Positions 32,118 through 44,185 are shown, numbered from the stretch's first letter. The stretch: 64,000 bases of DNA from Selaginella moellendorffii (GCF_000143415.4 NW_003314268.1:2677972-2741971); one strand, 5' to 3'. Numbers and translations are program-made. The notes: generated by a model from the letters alone, not told the origin.

Positions 32118-33710
32118 ATGACGCCACCGCCCCCGCCGCCTCACCGGGAGCCGAGGAGGACGCCGCCGCCCAAACCATCGCCAAAGAGGGCGCCGACAAC
32201 TTCATCTCCGCCACCAAAGAGGTCTCCACCGGTGCCAGCCAAGAGGCACAGTCATTCACCACTGGTCAGTGATCAGGATGTGGAGGAGGCGTCTGTGCAA
32301 GCGATGGTAGCCGGATACTTTCTGTGCCACAGAGGGACACCACTCACCGGCAATGCCACCAGCGAGTTCTCCTGAGCATCATGGAGATGGACATCCACCA
32401 GCGAGTTCTCCAGAACATCATGGAGCTGGACATCCACCACCGAGCCCTCCGCCCACAAAGAGACACCATGGACATCGACGAGCTGGTGATGGAGATGTTA
32501 CAGGGCCACCACCTTTTTCTTCAGCGCCCAACAAGGCCGACACTGTAACCTGGCGACCAAGGAGGGCCGGGCCGCCATCGCCACCACCTTCGAGCATAAC
32601 GTGGAACCCAAGGCCGCCATCGCCACCCTTCGACCATAACAAGGCCCCTTGGCTTGGGCACCTCTCCGCCTACTGCGTCGTCAGCACCATCTTCAGCAGC
32701 AGCAGCATTCGTGGCATCACCTGGTGTGCCCGCGGCAGGCATCCTGCTCGCGCTGGTAGCCATCGTCACTGGAGTCTGAATACTCTTGAAGCGGAGAAGG
32801 AACAAGGTGCACGATGACATCTTGGTGGAGTATGGCCATCAGCCTGGCAGTGGCAACAGCCGCAGCAGCAGCAGCCACCAGGAGCACCTCATTAATGTTC
32901 CCCTGACCAAAGTATTGCCTCGACCATCTTCGTAGTTGAATGCAGAAAGAAGGCAGCTGCTGATCCCCGAATTCACAAGCTCCTGAGGCCACCAAGGCGA
33001 CTACGACCGTCTGCTCTTCCCGCTGGTGCTCGCCACAAGTCTGCATCCGGAAACAAGCTCGCAGTGGATCCACTCTTTCGTGCTGCTCATCCAGTGCGGG
33101 AAACGTCATGATGGAGGATCCTCTCGTCGTCTTTCCTGCGCATGAAGTTGACGACAAGCCAAGGCTGTTCTCAGCCACTCCGGAGGATGATCCACTCTTC
33201 TCGACTGGTGGCTACTCTCATCATCCAGCAGGCGAGAAAATGGCTGCAAACGAGCTCCCAGTGCGCCTATCATCTCGACGCGACGGGGTTTCAGAGCAGT
33301 TTCATGGACGGGAACAAGGACGAAAGGTGGCGGATCGTTCTGGCACCGTGTTCGATCCTGGAGATGTCGCACCACTGGCAAAGAAGCAGGCTGAGATGGA
33401 GAAACAAATGCAGAAGTTCATCATGATGGACCCCCGCATCCGGCCTTTTTCCCACAGGTTAGTAGTCTCTGCACTTGAGCTGACAATATGGACTGATGAA
33501 GCTGAAACGACCAGGAAGGGCGATGTGGAGAACAGCCCCCAGATCATGAGCGACGAGAACCTCGTCTGGAAGTTGACAGCCAATGATCCCAAGCGGGTCA
33601 AGAGTGATTTGGAGGTGGAGCCATCTGCTCCGGGGCACCCTCCTCTGACATGTGAAAACGCCGACCAGGTACGAGCCTTTCTGTATCCTGGTGAGTTCTT
33701 CCACCTCTGA
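32118..33710 (+). pseudogene. PRM pseudogene, copy 4
   Basis: Start MTPPPPPPHREPRRTPPPK at 32118 and end FHL at 33710. The last 200 codons are open from 33108 and include EMEKQMQKF. Frameshifts lie near 32265 and 32640, TGA replaces Trp in the transmembrane segment near 32778, and TAG appears near 32935. Inverted paralogue of copy 1 with the same transmembrane stop. Confidence 0.8.
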
Positions 33711-34019
33711 GAGAGACAGGGAACTTGACGAGGTACGTTTCTTGGAAGCCAATTTGGATAGATGCTACTCTTTGATTGCAGGCACTGCAAGAGACAAAAC
33801 ATAAGAACAAGTGAAAAACAAATAGAATAAAGAGCGAAAGCTCGTCATTTATCTGGCTTTCTCTTCAGTCCCTTCTATGGGCTTGATTAAGTCACAGGAA
33901 GGTCCTGTTGCCTTCCTCGCTTTTAATCGGGGTACAAAAGTTTAGGAGGAGCCATCGATATAAATTTTTTTTTTTAATTTTTAGAATCTAAACTATAGGT
34001 GCTTTGTTATGCTGGAGTT

Positions 34020-34331
34020 GGTGATAATATTATTGATTAGACAACACCAGAAATCCTACGGCCTCTCAGTTGGTTTTTCTCATGCAACTCAAATCAAATT
34101 CCATGGTGGTTTTGGTCGCAGGCCCCCAGAATGGTTATTTTTGGAGTGGTGTTTGTCATCGACGATGTTCTCCCTCGCATGACTCCCAGATTGTGGGAAG
34201 AGCCAAAGGGACGTACATCAGCGACGATTCCACCAACACCAACATCACAACCGGTTTGTTCTTGACATTCTTGGCTGTGTTCAAGGATGGGACAATGAGC
34301 ATACGAGTATATATGCTCTCTATGACATGAT
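34020..34331 (+). pseudogene. dirigent-like protein fragment, copy 2 (best preserved)
   Basis: Contains QLVFLMQLKSNSMVVLV, then FGVVFVIDDVLPR in one frame and DSQIVGRAKGTYISDD, TTGLFLTFLAVFKDGTMSIR in the next, the typical order of dirigent strands. About 95 residues, one frameshift near 34185, and no signal peptide or N-terminal strand. A functional dirigent protein is about 180 residues and acts outside the cell. Confidence 0.65.
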
Positions 34332-34439
34332 CCTAGGTGGCAGTAGTGCCACCTCACTGATCCAGGTGCAGGCATGTATGACGATATATTTTAGCTATCC
34401 TTTGAGCCATCCTTGTCTGTTGTAGCTTTCTCTTTCCTT

Positions 34440-36271
34440 GGGTGCAGTGTGCTGTCCCAGATCTTGAAAACCGAGCTGTTGCAAGGCAACGCATGAATGT
34501 TGGAAGGCAAGATTTCTGTGGAATCCTGCTTTTGCAGATTCGACATGAGAACGTACAGCGCCGAGTCCCCTGGTTCCATCTCCAAGAGTTTCTCTGCGGC
34601 ACGATGCAGCATCGATGTTCTTGCCGCTACCATGAACTTTGTAAGCGCTAAAACCTAAAACCGCATGCGAGGAAATGCGGCTGGAAGGGCATCACCAGCA
34701 GCAGACCTTCGGCCTCGGCAACCAGCCCGGCTCGTCCCAGCACATCTGCCATCACCTGGAAGTGAATCACATTTGGAGAAATGCTGTACTTGTTGTGATG
34801 TAAAAAGGGATGGACATAACACTCATGAGCTCGTTCATTGTGTTCCGACTCTTCTTACATGACTCAAGGGACACGACTCATGACCACGTGGACATGCCAC
34901 GTCACTGATCGAGACTGACATCTCGACAGTACTAGGCCACACGGCGATGGAGGGCGAGGCGAGAAACAAGATAAGTTTCCAGGCGATTCTCCTGACTTGC
35001 AATCACGGTGGGAAGCTCCATGCTGCCACAAAACTCAGCGGATTTTCGCTCATGGCCATTCTGTACGCAGCCATGGATCATCGCGATGCTCTGATCAGGC
35101 AACGTGGAGAAGATCTTCCCGGCCTGCAAGAGATTCCCCCTTTGAGCGCTCACGGCAATCCAGCTCGCTGTGTCTCTCAGCTCCTGCGCTTGGACGAGGG
35201 CAATTGCTCTGGATGTACGACGCTATCGTGCTGTGGCATTTGGTCGAACAAGACTCTGGCATCGATCAAGCTCCCGTGCAAAGCAATTGCCGCCACCATT
35301 GCCGTCTAAGCGACGAAATCGCACTGTGGCATCCGTGCAAACATTTTCATGGCTTCTTCAAGGTGGCCGTGGTTGGAGGAGGCCAAGATCATGTCAGGCC
35401 ACACCACGTCGTCGTGATAGGGAGGTCGATCGAAGAGAATGCGAGCTTCTTCGAGCTGGTTTCTCTCGGCCAGTGCTTTGCTCATTGTCGACCACGATGC
35501 AACGTTCTTCTGTGGCATGGCATCAAACAGCTTCTTGCAGGCTGGACGTTGCCGCTAGCATTGCGTTCCACGAGATTAAGTCGCGGTGTGGCATTTACTG
35601 AAAAGCTCCTTGGCTTTTTCATTATGCTCAAGCTGGGCATATGCAGTGACAAGAACAGTTGGTTTCGGGGATTCTCATAAACAAAATTAGCGCGTTGTTA
35701 ACAAGACCTTTTTTTGCATACCCAGTAACCATAACAGCCCAAGAAACTCTGTTGTGTTCTAGCATTCCATCAAAGATCTGGCTTGCTTGATACATATGCC
35801 CGCCAGAAAACTACATTCCATTCTGGAACCTGATTAAACAATGCTCGGCATTCCTCCAAGTTTCCACGGTTTGCACGAACCGTCATAAAAATCATCCAAG
35901 CAACAATATCCCTCTGTGGCATCTGATCAAACAGCTCTTTTTCTTTCTCAAGATACCCACTTTGGGCATAAGCGCCAAGCAGCAAGTTCCAGGAGAATCT
36001 GTTGGGCTCGTGGATGCTGATAAACACCTGCCATGCTCGATCCGCCCGCTCGCAACTTCCATAGAGTTGGATGAGAAGATTTGCGAGGTACCTGTTGGAT
36101 TGGTGGTGGCTGCTCCCAAGGATGAGCGCGTGGAGCCTGGCACCTTGACGCAAATCGATGCAAGCTGTGCACGTAGTCGTCCTTGAGCGACGATGCGCGC
36201 TGCTCTAGATCGTCCACGGCCTGTTCTAGAGGCTTGAATCGGTACGTCTGCGTGGTAGTGATTCCTATCAT
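34440..36271 (-). pseudogene. PPR pseudogene, copy P6 (longest)
   Basis: The only copy in the window from a clear start (MIGITTTQTYRFKPLEQ at 36271) to the E-type tail (near 34470). It includes MRQGARLHALILGSSHH, RYLANLLIQLYGSCERADRA, VFISIHEPNRFSWNLLLGAY, LFDQMPQRDIVAW, LFNQVPEWNVVFW, KALAERNQLEEARILFDR and later repeats. Breaks: frameshift after DDYVH, a deletion at 35805, the family-wide TAG at 35310, and a solo LTR at 34791-34928. Confidence 0.88.
34791..34928. mobile_element. solo LTR, 138 bp
   Basis: Starts TGTTGTGATG and ends CATCTCGACA, flanked by GTACT on both sides (34786-34790, 34929-34933). P1 at about 214-219 has the uninterrupted TAGTACAGC site. Confidence 0.8.
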
Positions 36272-36409
36272 CTTACCGGCGTTTTCCTGGAGACTGACAA
36301 GATAGAGCTTTGATTTGTCAATGCGTTTCCATTATGCATGAGGTTCGACTAAACATTTCACCGACTTTATCCATAATCCGTTAACTTCATATCGATCCTA
36401 TTTGCGCTT

Positions 36410-36571
36410 TCAAAGAACACGTTGTAACCAGCGCCGAGGGCATCGGTGGCAACTATCGGACTGGCAGCGTTGGGCAGCAGCCTTTGCGATTCCTCTCACG
36501 TCCACTCCCATGGCTAGCATCAGCAACATGGCGAGAACCGAAAACAACACCAGGCAAGCCTTGTTCTCCAT
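36410..36571 (-). CDS. secreted short cysteine-rich peptide pep2, locus B (intact)
   Basis: 53 residues from ATG at 36571 to TGA at 36412-36410. MENKACLVLFSVLAMLLML is a signal-peptide-like leader nearly the same as that of pep1, followed by VDVRGIAKAAAQ and a mature part RCQSDSCHRCPRRW with C36, C41 and C44. Compared with pep1, the GWYWYDN segment between the first two Cys is absent and the last Cys is missing. TATTTATAG at 36637-36645 is the TATA box. Shorter than common ORF cut-offs. Located directly upstream of PPR P6 on the same strand. Function unknown; coding status rests on the conserved leader. Confidence 0.6.
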   Translation of the reverse strand: MENKACLVLFSVLAMLLMLAMGVDVRGIAKAAAQRCQSDSCHRCPRRWLQRVL

Positions 36572-36636
36572 GAAACAAAGAGTTCAACGAACTCTAGTAT
36601 ATTCGAGAGAAGTGATTTGATCTGCGAGGCCGCTCG

Positions 36637-36645
36637 TATTTATAG
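36637..36645 (-). promoter_or_regulatory. TATA box of pep2, locus B
   Basis: CTATAAATA on the minus strand, 66 bp before the pep2 ATG, within flanks shared with 16194, 47353, 52630 and 62586. Confidence 0.75.
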
Positions 36646-36649
36646 CTCC

Positions 36650-37133
36650 TGACGTAATCTAGGCAGCATACAATGCTAGAGTGGCGCCTCTTGGGACGGC
36701 ATCACTTTGTCCTTTGAAAGGTAGTCGAGGAAGTCGTTTCCTTTTCTTTTCTATAATGCTGGGACAGAGCGAAATGAAGCTGTGAATCCAGATGAGTAAA
36801 GACAGCATTTTAGTTTTTTCACAGTTTATATAATATATGCACTCGTGCATCACCATGCGCCACTGCTAAAGATTTCACTGCCACTGAAAAGAACAAAATC
36901 CAAATAAATAGTTGGATCTTGACGATCTTTAGAAGAGAAGTGTGTGTTTAATTTCATTTTCAATCATGTTTTATATATGTTAGACTTTGTCTTGGGAAAG
37001 AGATCAGATTCGTTGAAAAACTTGTCTCCACTACTGTGTCATATTTCCATCTGGTTGCTTTTCCAAGTTCCATGTCGAGACTAAGATGGCAGAGTGTCCA
37101 CAACTTTCATTGACAAAAATATATATTGTATTA
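36650..37133. other. pep2 upstream spacer, locus B
   Basis: No gene. Closely matches 47.36-47.83 kb and 52.2-52.6 kb. A chance frame (equivalent to 47595-47813) is not conserved here. Confidence 0.6.
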
Positions 37134-40100
37134 CTAGCAATTGCCTAGCAAATGCTGGGTGGTTGGCAAATTTCATGCTATTTCAAGAGGTTTACTGATC
37201 TTAATTATGTTTGCTACTTGATCAACTCCACAATTGAAAGGCATTCTCTTGACCAAAAATGTCTTAATGATAAATTAAAGTGCTAGACATTTCAGAAAAA
37301 CTAAATTGTGGTGGCTGTGGTTATTGCTCAGCCCCTGCATCATGCCCCACAAGTTAGTTGTAATCATAAAATAGTAATGGACTTAGTGTACTTGATTGTT
37401 GTCTAAACTTCTCAAATCCAGATTTCATAAGCCAAATCAGATCAGTATTGAGTTGCATTCCTCAATTCTGAACACAAAAAGGCAGAAGAATGCTTCTAAG
37501 TCCATCTTTGGCTTAGTTGTTGCCACTTGCTCCACAGCCCACCCACAGCTCAAGAGAATCCTCCTGGGATGAGCTGAATGGAGTGAAAAAAATTATTTCT
37601 TTGTTTACAGGATATTCAGATCGTCGAGGATGAAGAAAAGAAGCAATATGACCTTGATAGCACATTACCATAACTAAAATGGCACACCACTTAATGCACA
37701 CCAGTCAATGCTAACTTTCCTGTGCCATGAATTTGAAACTTGCAATTGCAAGTCAAGGGTGGCTGAGTAGATAGCTCTGTAGAATTATAATTGGATTTGG
37801 AATTATGCCATGTAATTATAAGAATCTCACCATAAATTGTATTCAGAGTGTGAAAGTGTTGATCATGTGGTATAAGATTGCCTTAAAAGGGGCTTACGAG
37901 CACTTGAACACAAAGTTGTTCATGTAATCTACATATTGAGAGAGCAACATAAAGTTGACTATGTATGAAAACAGATTAAGGGAGAAAAAGGCCAACATGG
38001 TCAAAAGTTTGGCCTTTGGCTTTAGAAATAGTTGAGCAATAACCTAGATGAATATTGCTAAGAAATGACAATGAAGCAGACCTCTTTCTAGAATTCAATA
38101 ACATAAACATATGTAATGCATTTCCTAAAAATTCATTTGATTCATTTTAAGAATTCTTTAAGTTTTAAGTTGAAAACTCTTGAAATAAGATTAGGTCAAT
38201 CCTTAGATGATTTATTTGGCTATAAATTTTGCACAATTTTAGGTCACTTTAAGTTATAAATGTAATGAATAAGTTCAAGAATGTGTGACAATAGCAATAG
38301 CATCTTGATAATATTGTTGCATTGCTCGTGGGATATCAAAAAATGTAAAAAGAAAAATTATAATTTTTCAAGATTCAACATTATTAGTAGCAGCTCTATT
38401 GCTAACATAATCCATAAGTAATCCACTTTTAAGTGTTTTTTATGAGTGTGAAAGAAATAAAGGTTGTTAGACTCAACCTTTAAATTATTGAATGAACTTC
38501 CCAGTATGTAGTAAATGATCATAAAGGAAAAAATTGTTAATGTTATCTCATTGAGATAATTAATATATGTAATACTAAAGTAGTATGTACAACTTATTAT
38601 GGTAGATTGTTTTATGCCAACCTTTATCACTAAATAGTAAAAGTAAAGGATAAACTATACATCACAAATTTCATTAAGAATAGAAATATTTTTTTGCTAT
38701 GAGTTATATGGATGTATGCATATTTCTTTGTCAAGATATAGCTCATTCTCATCAATAGCAAAAAAACAGCAACAACATCATTAGTCCATGGCAAGTTATA
38801 ACAATGTAGATTAGTACTTTCACTTTAAACAACCATGTAAACACCATATTTTAGAGTTCCATTGCTAATTGAATGATGTTGTTCTTGTGATTCAATATCA
38901 TACATCATTTGAAAAGCTTGTGCATATGGGTTTATTGTTATTAGCAGGTGATTTAATTGTAATAACAAATTAGGATCACAATTTGTATTGAATGGGTTTT
39001 GCTTTTCAATATTTATAGTCTTAGATGCATCAAACATGTAAAGTTATCTATATAATGGGAGCATTTTAGCAGTAGGATATGCTGAAGCAATATTGTAATA
39101 AATTTGACCATGTATTCTAAAGAAATATGGGCATTTCCCACTTAAATTATCAACATTAGTACCCCCTGATACAAAAATCAAATCACTATTGAAATTTTTA
39201 TATTAATTTTGAAGTTGAAGTTTTTATTTCATTAAAAATCATATGCAATACAGTAGGTAAAGATGAAAGTTGGGGAAGGGAAATCTTTCCATTTTGGCAA
39301 CACATTAATCTTGACTTATTTTCAAAATATAGTGCACTGTAAAAAACACATATGAATGACATATTTCAAATATTAAACATCATTGTAACTTTTTTAATGT
39401 GCTAATTCATAAATGGTATAATTGTGATGATTACATGCATTGTTATTAGTCTTATTAGCATTTTCAAAGTCTATATTTTTATGAGCTTCATCAGCATGTG
39501 CTATATTTATATTAACATCATTAAGATTTGAAGTAATTTTTGCATTAGTATGTTCAAGGTCTAAATTAGTTTATTAATTATCATATTTAAGGTTGTTATG
39601 AGTATGAATATGTGTGCTAGTGTCAATAGTTGGAGGCAACTATTAACATATACCTCTTAATACTTCACAAAGTCAATGCATACTTTGCTAAGGAGGAAGT
39701 TGGTGTTTGATAAATGAAACTATCTAGTCAAATTTAAATTTATTGAGGCATGAATTTAAAAGAAGATCAAAGCATTTATCTCAAATTTTTCAAAGATTCT
39801 AAGTAAAAGCTAGAACTCACATTCTCACACTGAAAAAAATACAGAAAAAAGAAATTGAAGACTATTTTAGTAGCGTAGGAGCACAATCTGTACGAGCTGT
39901 AAAAAAAAGGGAAGTTGCACCAATGCTAATTTAGCAACCAACAAACCTAGATAGAGGATTAGCACACCTTTTCCAAGCTGTGGTGAGCACTCAAAAAGCC
40001 TCCCATGCTTTCCATTATGTCTTGACCACCACCACCACTGCTGAAGCGCAAATAAGCCTGGTTTGCTGATCAATAACTTGAGACGATCGCACTTGTCGGG

Positions 40101-40654
40101 CAGGAAGATCTGGCTCTCGAGTTTTTGAACATGACAGAGGATGAAGGAGGTGGCTGTGTAGTAGACAATGCAAGCTACACTGCTGCTTCAAGGCTTGCTC
40201 AGGCCTGGCAGCCTAAGACGAAGGCAAGGAGCTCGATGGGAAGCTTGTTAAAGTTTTTGAGAATACAATGACGCTTGGGCTGTGAGAGGTGGATGGGGTT
40301 TGCAAGCTATGGTTTCAAAAACTCACCTTGAGCTTGTTCTCTTTCATGGAAAAACAAGGACTTCAGCCGCGTTAATGGCTTCCACAAACCCAAATGAACA
40401 TGTCTCAAATGTCCACAGCACAGGGCCAAATCAACGGCTGTCGCCCAGACGCTAAACGGGCACAATTGCTTTGGGGGCAAGACACACTGCTGACACGTGT
40501 CAAATGCCTTTATTGCCTAACTCAAGCCAATGAGCACTGGTGATCTCCAAGAATAACATCACGAAAATTTTGCGTGTGACCATGCAAACCGAGCCTACCT
40601 CGGCCTGGGATCCAACGGCCAGCAAGCATCCCCCTATATATATATATATATAGA
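37134..40654 (-). mobile_element. Helitron, 3.5 kb
   Basis: On the minus strand it begins TCTATATATATATA (40654) and ends TTGCTAG (37134), lying between an A and a T of host DNA, with no target duplication, as Helitrons do. A short hairpin (AGCA-TT-TGCT) lies about 15 nt from the CTAG end. The three related loci (around 47850, 52150 and 62200) show the uninterrupted TATTA/TATAATATAA site. The interior is AT-rich and holds a decayed Rep gene. 37.2-38.3 and 39.75-40.6 kb show no gene. Confidence 0.82.
38300..39700 (-). pseudogene. Helitron Rep-helicase N-terminal remnant
   Basis: Read from right to left: NDVNINIAHADEAHKNIDF (about 39530), SRLMCCQNGKISLPQL (about 39290, the CC..GK..LP.L zinc-finger region), KCPYFFRIHGQIYY (about 39130), then stop-LYMFDASKTI (39040) where QLYMFD is expected, and LLLQLNHLLITINPYAQAF (38960). 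This order matches the N-terminal region of plant Helitron Rep proteins, a rolling-circle initiator joined to a helicase. The catalytic Rep and helicase parts are not recognisable, so this copy is dead. Confidence 0.78.
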
Positions 40655-40930
40655 TATAATATAATTTTCAGTCCAGATAGATTGGCTTTTTCTCTTTTTT
40701 ATTTGTCATGTTCTAAATTATCCTGTCATTCTGGTTCAAGACTGACTATATGAAGTCCCTATATATTAAAAGTCCATACATTGCAAACGTTACACTGCAA
40801 CAACAACTCCCCAGAAAGCGCACCATATTTATCTCAGGCCCAGGGCATCAAACACGTAAAGACTCCAAAACATCTTCGTTCACTCTTATTCTACATATAT
40901 CTCATCCAGGCTGTCAACCCAACTTTTCAT
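40655..40930. other. spacer, locus B
   Basis: No gene. Host sequence after the Helitron, matching 47.85-48.14 kb. Confidence 0.6.
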
Positions 40931-40933
40931 GAT

Positions 40934-41110
40934 TCACGATTCGCTTCCGCACCCTCGATGGCAGCTGTTGTCATACCCGTACCAATTGCATTGCACGCAG
41001 CGAAATCCGTTCCAGTAGGTAATCCTCCACGGCACCGCTGCGCCATCGCCTTGGTGATCCCCCCGACCTCCATCCCCACCGCTAGGTGTGCCTGGGCCTG
41101 GTTTTGATGC
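40934..41110 (-). pseudogene. pep1' degenerate peptide, locus B
   Basis: AHLAVGMEVGGITKAMAQRC in frame, then a frameshift, then YWNGFRCVQCNWYGYDNSCH and a changed end CGSES before the stop at 40936. It keeps Trp codons that are stops in locus A but has lost the last module. Confidence 0.65.
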
Positions 41111-41395
41111 TCCAATCGAGTCTTATTGCTTGCCAATCATTGGAGCAATCGAATGGAAGTAGAGGGATTTGGAGGAAGGAGAAAGGACAGATTCAGACAT
41201 TTTATATCAAGGCTTGGACAATTTAAATTTTATTGCTGGAACTCAAGCAATACCATGCAACATCGCACGATACAGAAAACATGTTATCATTGTCTTTATT
41301 CTTGTTTCCAGACCCTTGGCACTGCAGGATGATAAAATCAAAGGCAATTATGATGCTGATTCTTAACTTGGGCTTACCCCGTGAAACGAGGGGAT

Positions 41396-41593
41396 TCAGT
41401 TGCGCGAGCAGCGATTGTTGCGCCAGCTCCAACCCTTCTGGCAACGGTGGCAACTGTTGTCATACCAATACCACCCCGACTGGCAGCGCTGGGCAGCAGC
41501 CTTTGTGAGTCCTCCCACGTCCACGCCCATGGCCAGCATCATCACAAATATTGCGAGCGCCAAAAACAACACGAAGAAAGCCTTGTTCTCCAT
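41396..41593 (-). CDS. secreted cysteine-rich peptide pep1, locus B
   Basis: 65 residues, ATG at 41593. Leader MENKAFFVLFLALAIFVMML, then GVDVGGLTKAAAQ; the likely mature part begins near Q35 or R36 and holds four Cys (37, 48, 51, 62) in a C-x10-C-x2-C-x10-C pattern made of two 14-residue repeats, RCQSGWYWYDNSCH and RCQKGWSWRNNRCS. It is basic and Trp-rich. T30 replaces A30 of the other loci. TATA at 41666-41674, 3'-UTR intron and AATAAA as in the other loci. It could be a defence or signalling peptide, but this is not shown by sequence. Confidence 0.72.
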   Translation of the reverse strand: MENKAFFVLFLALAIFVMMLAMGVDVGGLTKAAAQRCQSGWYWYDNSCHRCQKGWSWRNNRCSRN

Positions 41594-41665
41594 GATTTGC
41601 TGCTAGAGAAGTAGGCTTGTTATATTAGAGAGAAGTGGTTTGATTTGTGAGGTGGGAGGGGCTTG

Positions 41666-42340
41666 TATTTATAGCTCGAGCCAGCACACAATGCTAGAGA
41701 GTTGTTGTGGGACGGCATTGCTTAGTCGTTATCTATTTTGGTTTTGTGTTTGAATTTTTTTTCTCTTTCTATAATACTCATAAATCTCTCCAACCCTTCA
41801 AATGAGAATCATTCGTTGCTAAAACTTCACAAGTTCGTACTACAAACTTGCAGATAGAGAAAGCCATGGAGTTTAGCTCGAAAAGATGAAAACAATCCTA
41901 AGTAGTGTTTGAAAGCAACACATGTTCTTGTAAGACACACCACTTTGCATTAGCCGCGTGTGTGCAATATCATCAGTTAAATATGGGACGGTTCAGATCA
42001 TGTTAGATCGACGGCTTTGATTTAGTTAATACGAGATTTTACACCGTGGGCGGCTCAGATTGTATATAAATAAACGGTCCAGAATGTTTTAAATGCACGG
42101 TCTAGATTGTACATGAATGACTGTCCAATAGACGGCCCAGATTTCAAGTTCTCAGATCTTATAGATTTTAAGAATATACTATTCTTCTATTTGTATGAAA
42201 AGGATTTCGTTTACCGTACTTAGCTTTCAGACACTTTAATGCCCTAAAAAAGGGGAAGTAAACAAGCAAACTTGAGCACGATGGTAAGCAAGCAAGCTTG
42301 AGCTGAAATACGGCGACTTTTTCGTAAGCTTGATCTCTGA
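41666..42340. promoter_or_regulatory. shared PRM/pep1 promoter region, locus B
   Basis: TATTTATAG at 41666-41674 (pep1, minus). CCGT-type array at about 41997-42145 (ACGGTTCAGAT, CGGCTCAGATTG, CGGTCCAGA, CGGTCTAGATTG, CGGCCCAGATTT). The PRM side ends at 42343. Confidence 0.65.
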
Positions 42341-42342
42341 CT

Positions 42343-43765
42343 ATGGCTTGCAAAATCTCCACGCCCCCGCCCATGCCACCTCACCGAAGCACACAAAAAG
42401 GACGCCGCCGCCCAAACCATCACCCTGACAACTTCATCTCCGCCACCAAAGAGGTATCCACCGGCACCAGCCAAGAGGCACAGTCATTCACCAGCAAAGC
42501 CCACAGAGGGACATCACTCACCAGCAAAGCCACCACCGAGTTCTCCTGAGCATCATGGAGCTGGACATCCACCACCGAGCTCTCCGCCCACCAAGGAACA
42601 TCCAGCAGCTGAGCCAAAGAGGCACCATGGACATCGACGAGCTGATGATGGAGCTGCTACAGGGCCGCCACCTTCTTCTTCGCCGCCCAACAAGGCCGAC
42701 ACTGTAACCTGGCGACCAAGGAGGGCCGGGCCGCCATCGCCACCACCTTCGACCATAACAAGGCCCCTTGGCTTGGGCACCTCTCCGCCTACTGCGCCAT
42801 CAGCACCATCTTTGGCAGCAGCTGCATTCGTGGCATCACCTGGTGTGCTCGTGGCAGGCATCGTTATGCTCCTGCTCGCACTGGTAGCCATCGTCAATGG
42901 AGTCTGGATACTCTTGAAGCGGAGAAGGAACAAGGTGCACGGCGACATCATCCTGGTGGAGTATGGCCATCAGCTAGGCGGTGGCAACAGCGGTAGCAGC
43001 AGCAGCCAGGAGCACCTCATTACCAAAGTGGAGCCTCGACCATCATCGCAGTTGAATGCCGGCAGGAAGAAGGCGGCTGCTGACCCCCGAATTCGTGAGC
43101 TCCTGAGGCCACCAAGGCGACCTTCCCACTGGTGCTCGCCACAAGTCTTCATCCGGAAACGATCCACTCTTTCGTGCTGCTGATCCAGTGCATGGCCAGC
43201 AGGGAAGCCAGGGAAACGTCATGATGGAGGATCCTCTTGTCGTCTTTCCTGCAAATGAAGTTGACGAGCAGCCACGGCTGTTTTCAGCCAGTCGTCCTGA
43301 TCCGGAGGATGATCCACTCTTCTCGACTGGTGGCTACTCGCATCATCCAGCAGGCGAGAAAATGGCTGCAAACGAGCTCCAGTGCGCCTATCATCTAGAC
43401 ACGACGGGGTTCCAGAGCAGTTTCATGGACGGGAACAAGGACGAAAGGTGGCGGATCGTTCTGGCACCGTGTTCGATCCTGGAGATGTCGTAGCACTGGC
43501 AAAGAAGCGGGCTGAGATGGAGAAACAAATGCAGAAGTTCATCATGATGGACCCCTGCATCCGGCCTTTTTCCCACAGGTTAGTAGTCTCTGCACTTGAG
43601 CCAGGAAGCGCGATGTGGAGAACAGCCCCGAGATCACGAGCGACGAGAACCTTCTCTGGAAGTTGACAGCCAATGATCCCAAGCGGGTCAAGAGTAATTT
43701 GGAGGTGGAGCCATCTGCTCCGGGGCACGCTTCTCTGACAGGTGAGTTCTTCCACCTTTGAGAGA
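42343..43765 (+). pseudogene. PRM pseudogene, copy 5
   Basis: MACKISTPPPMPPH at 42343, then a frameshift. The transmembrane segment VLVAGIVMLLLALVAIVNGV and KRRRNK are in an open 136-codon piece (42773-43183). A 34-bp deletion after LVVSALE (43602) and a loss before the FHL end (43740) match copy 3. TAG at about 43490. The N-terminal part is out of frame with the membrane part. Confidence 0.8.
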
Positions 43766-44044
43766 GACAGGGAACCTGATGAGGTACATTTCTTCGAAGT
43801 CAATTTGTATAGATGCTACTCCTTGATTGCAGGCACTGCGAGAGACAAAACATAAGAACAAGTGAAAAACAAATAGAATTGAGAGCGAAATCTGGCTTTC
43901 TTAAGGTCCTCTTACCTTAAATGCTTTTCATAGGCGTACCAAATCATCGATATACAATTAGCAAGGATGATCACATATTTATTTTGTTAATTTCTATTCT
44001 TTTTTTAAGCTATTTTATGCTATATTATTGCACTAATAGATATT

Positions 44045-44185
44045 AGACAACACCAGAAATCCTACTGCCTCTCACTTGGTTTTTCTCATGCAACTCAAAT
44101 CAAATTCCAAAGTGGTTTTGGTCACAGGCCCCAGAATGGCATTTTGGAGTGGTGTTTGTCATCAATGATGTTCTCCCTTGCAAGT
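44045..44185 (+). pseudogene. dirigent-like fragment, copy 4
   Basis: LVFLMQLKSNSKVVLV and FGVVFVINDVLP pieces, as in copy 3 at 19220. Confidence 0.5.

Noticed and set aside
40636-40652. TA dinucleotide run as a microsatellite or origin
   Set aside because: It is the 5' end of the Helitron, where TA-rich termini are usual.
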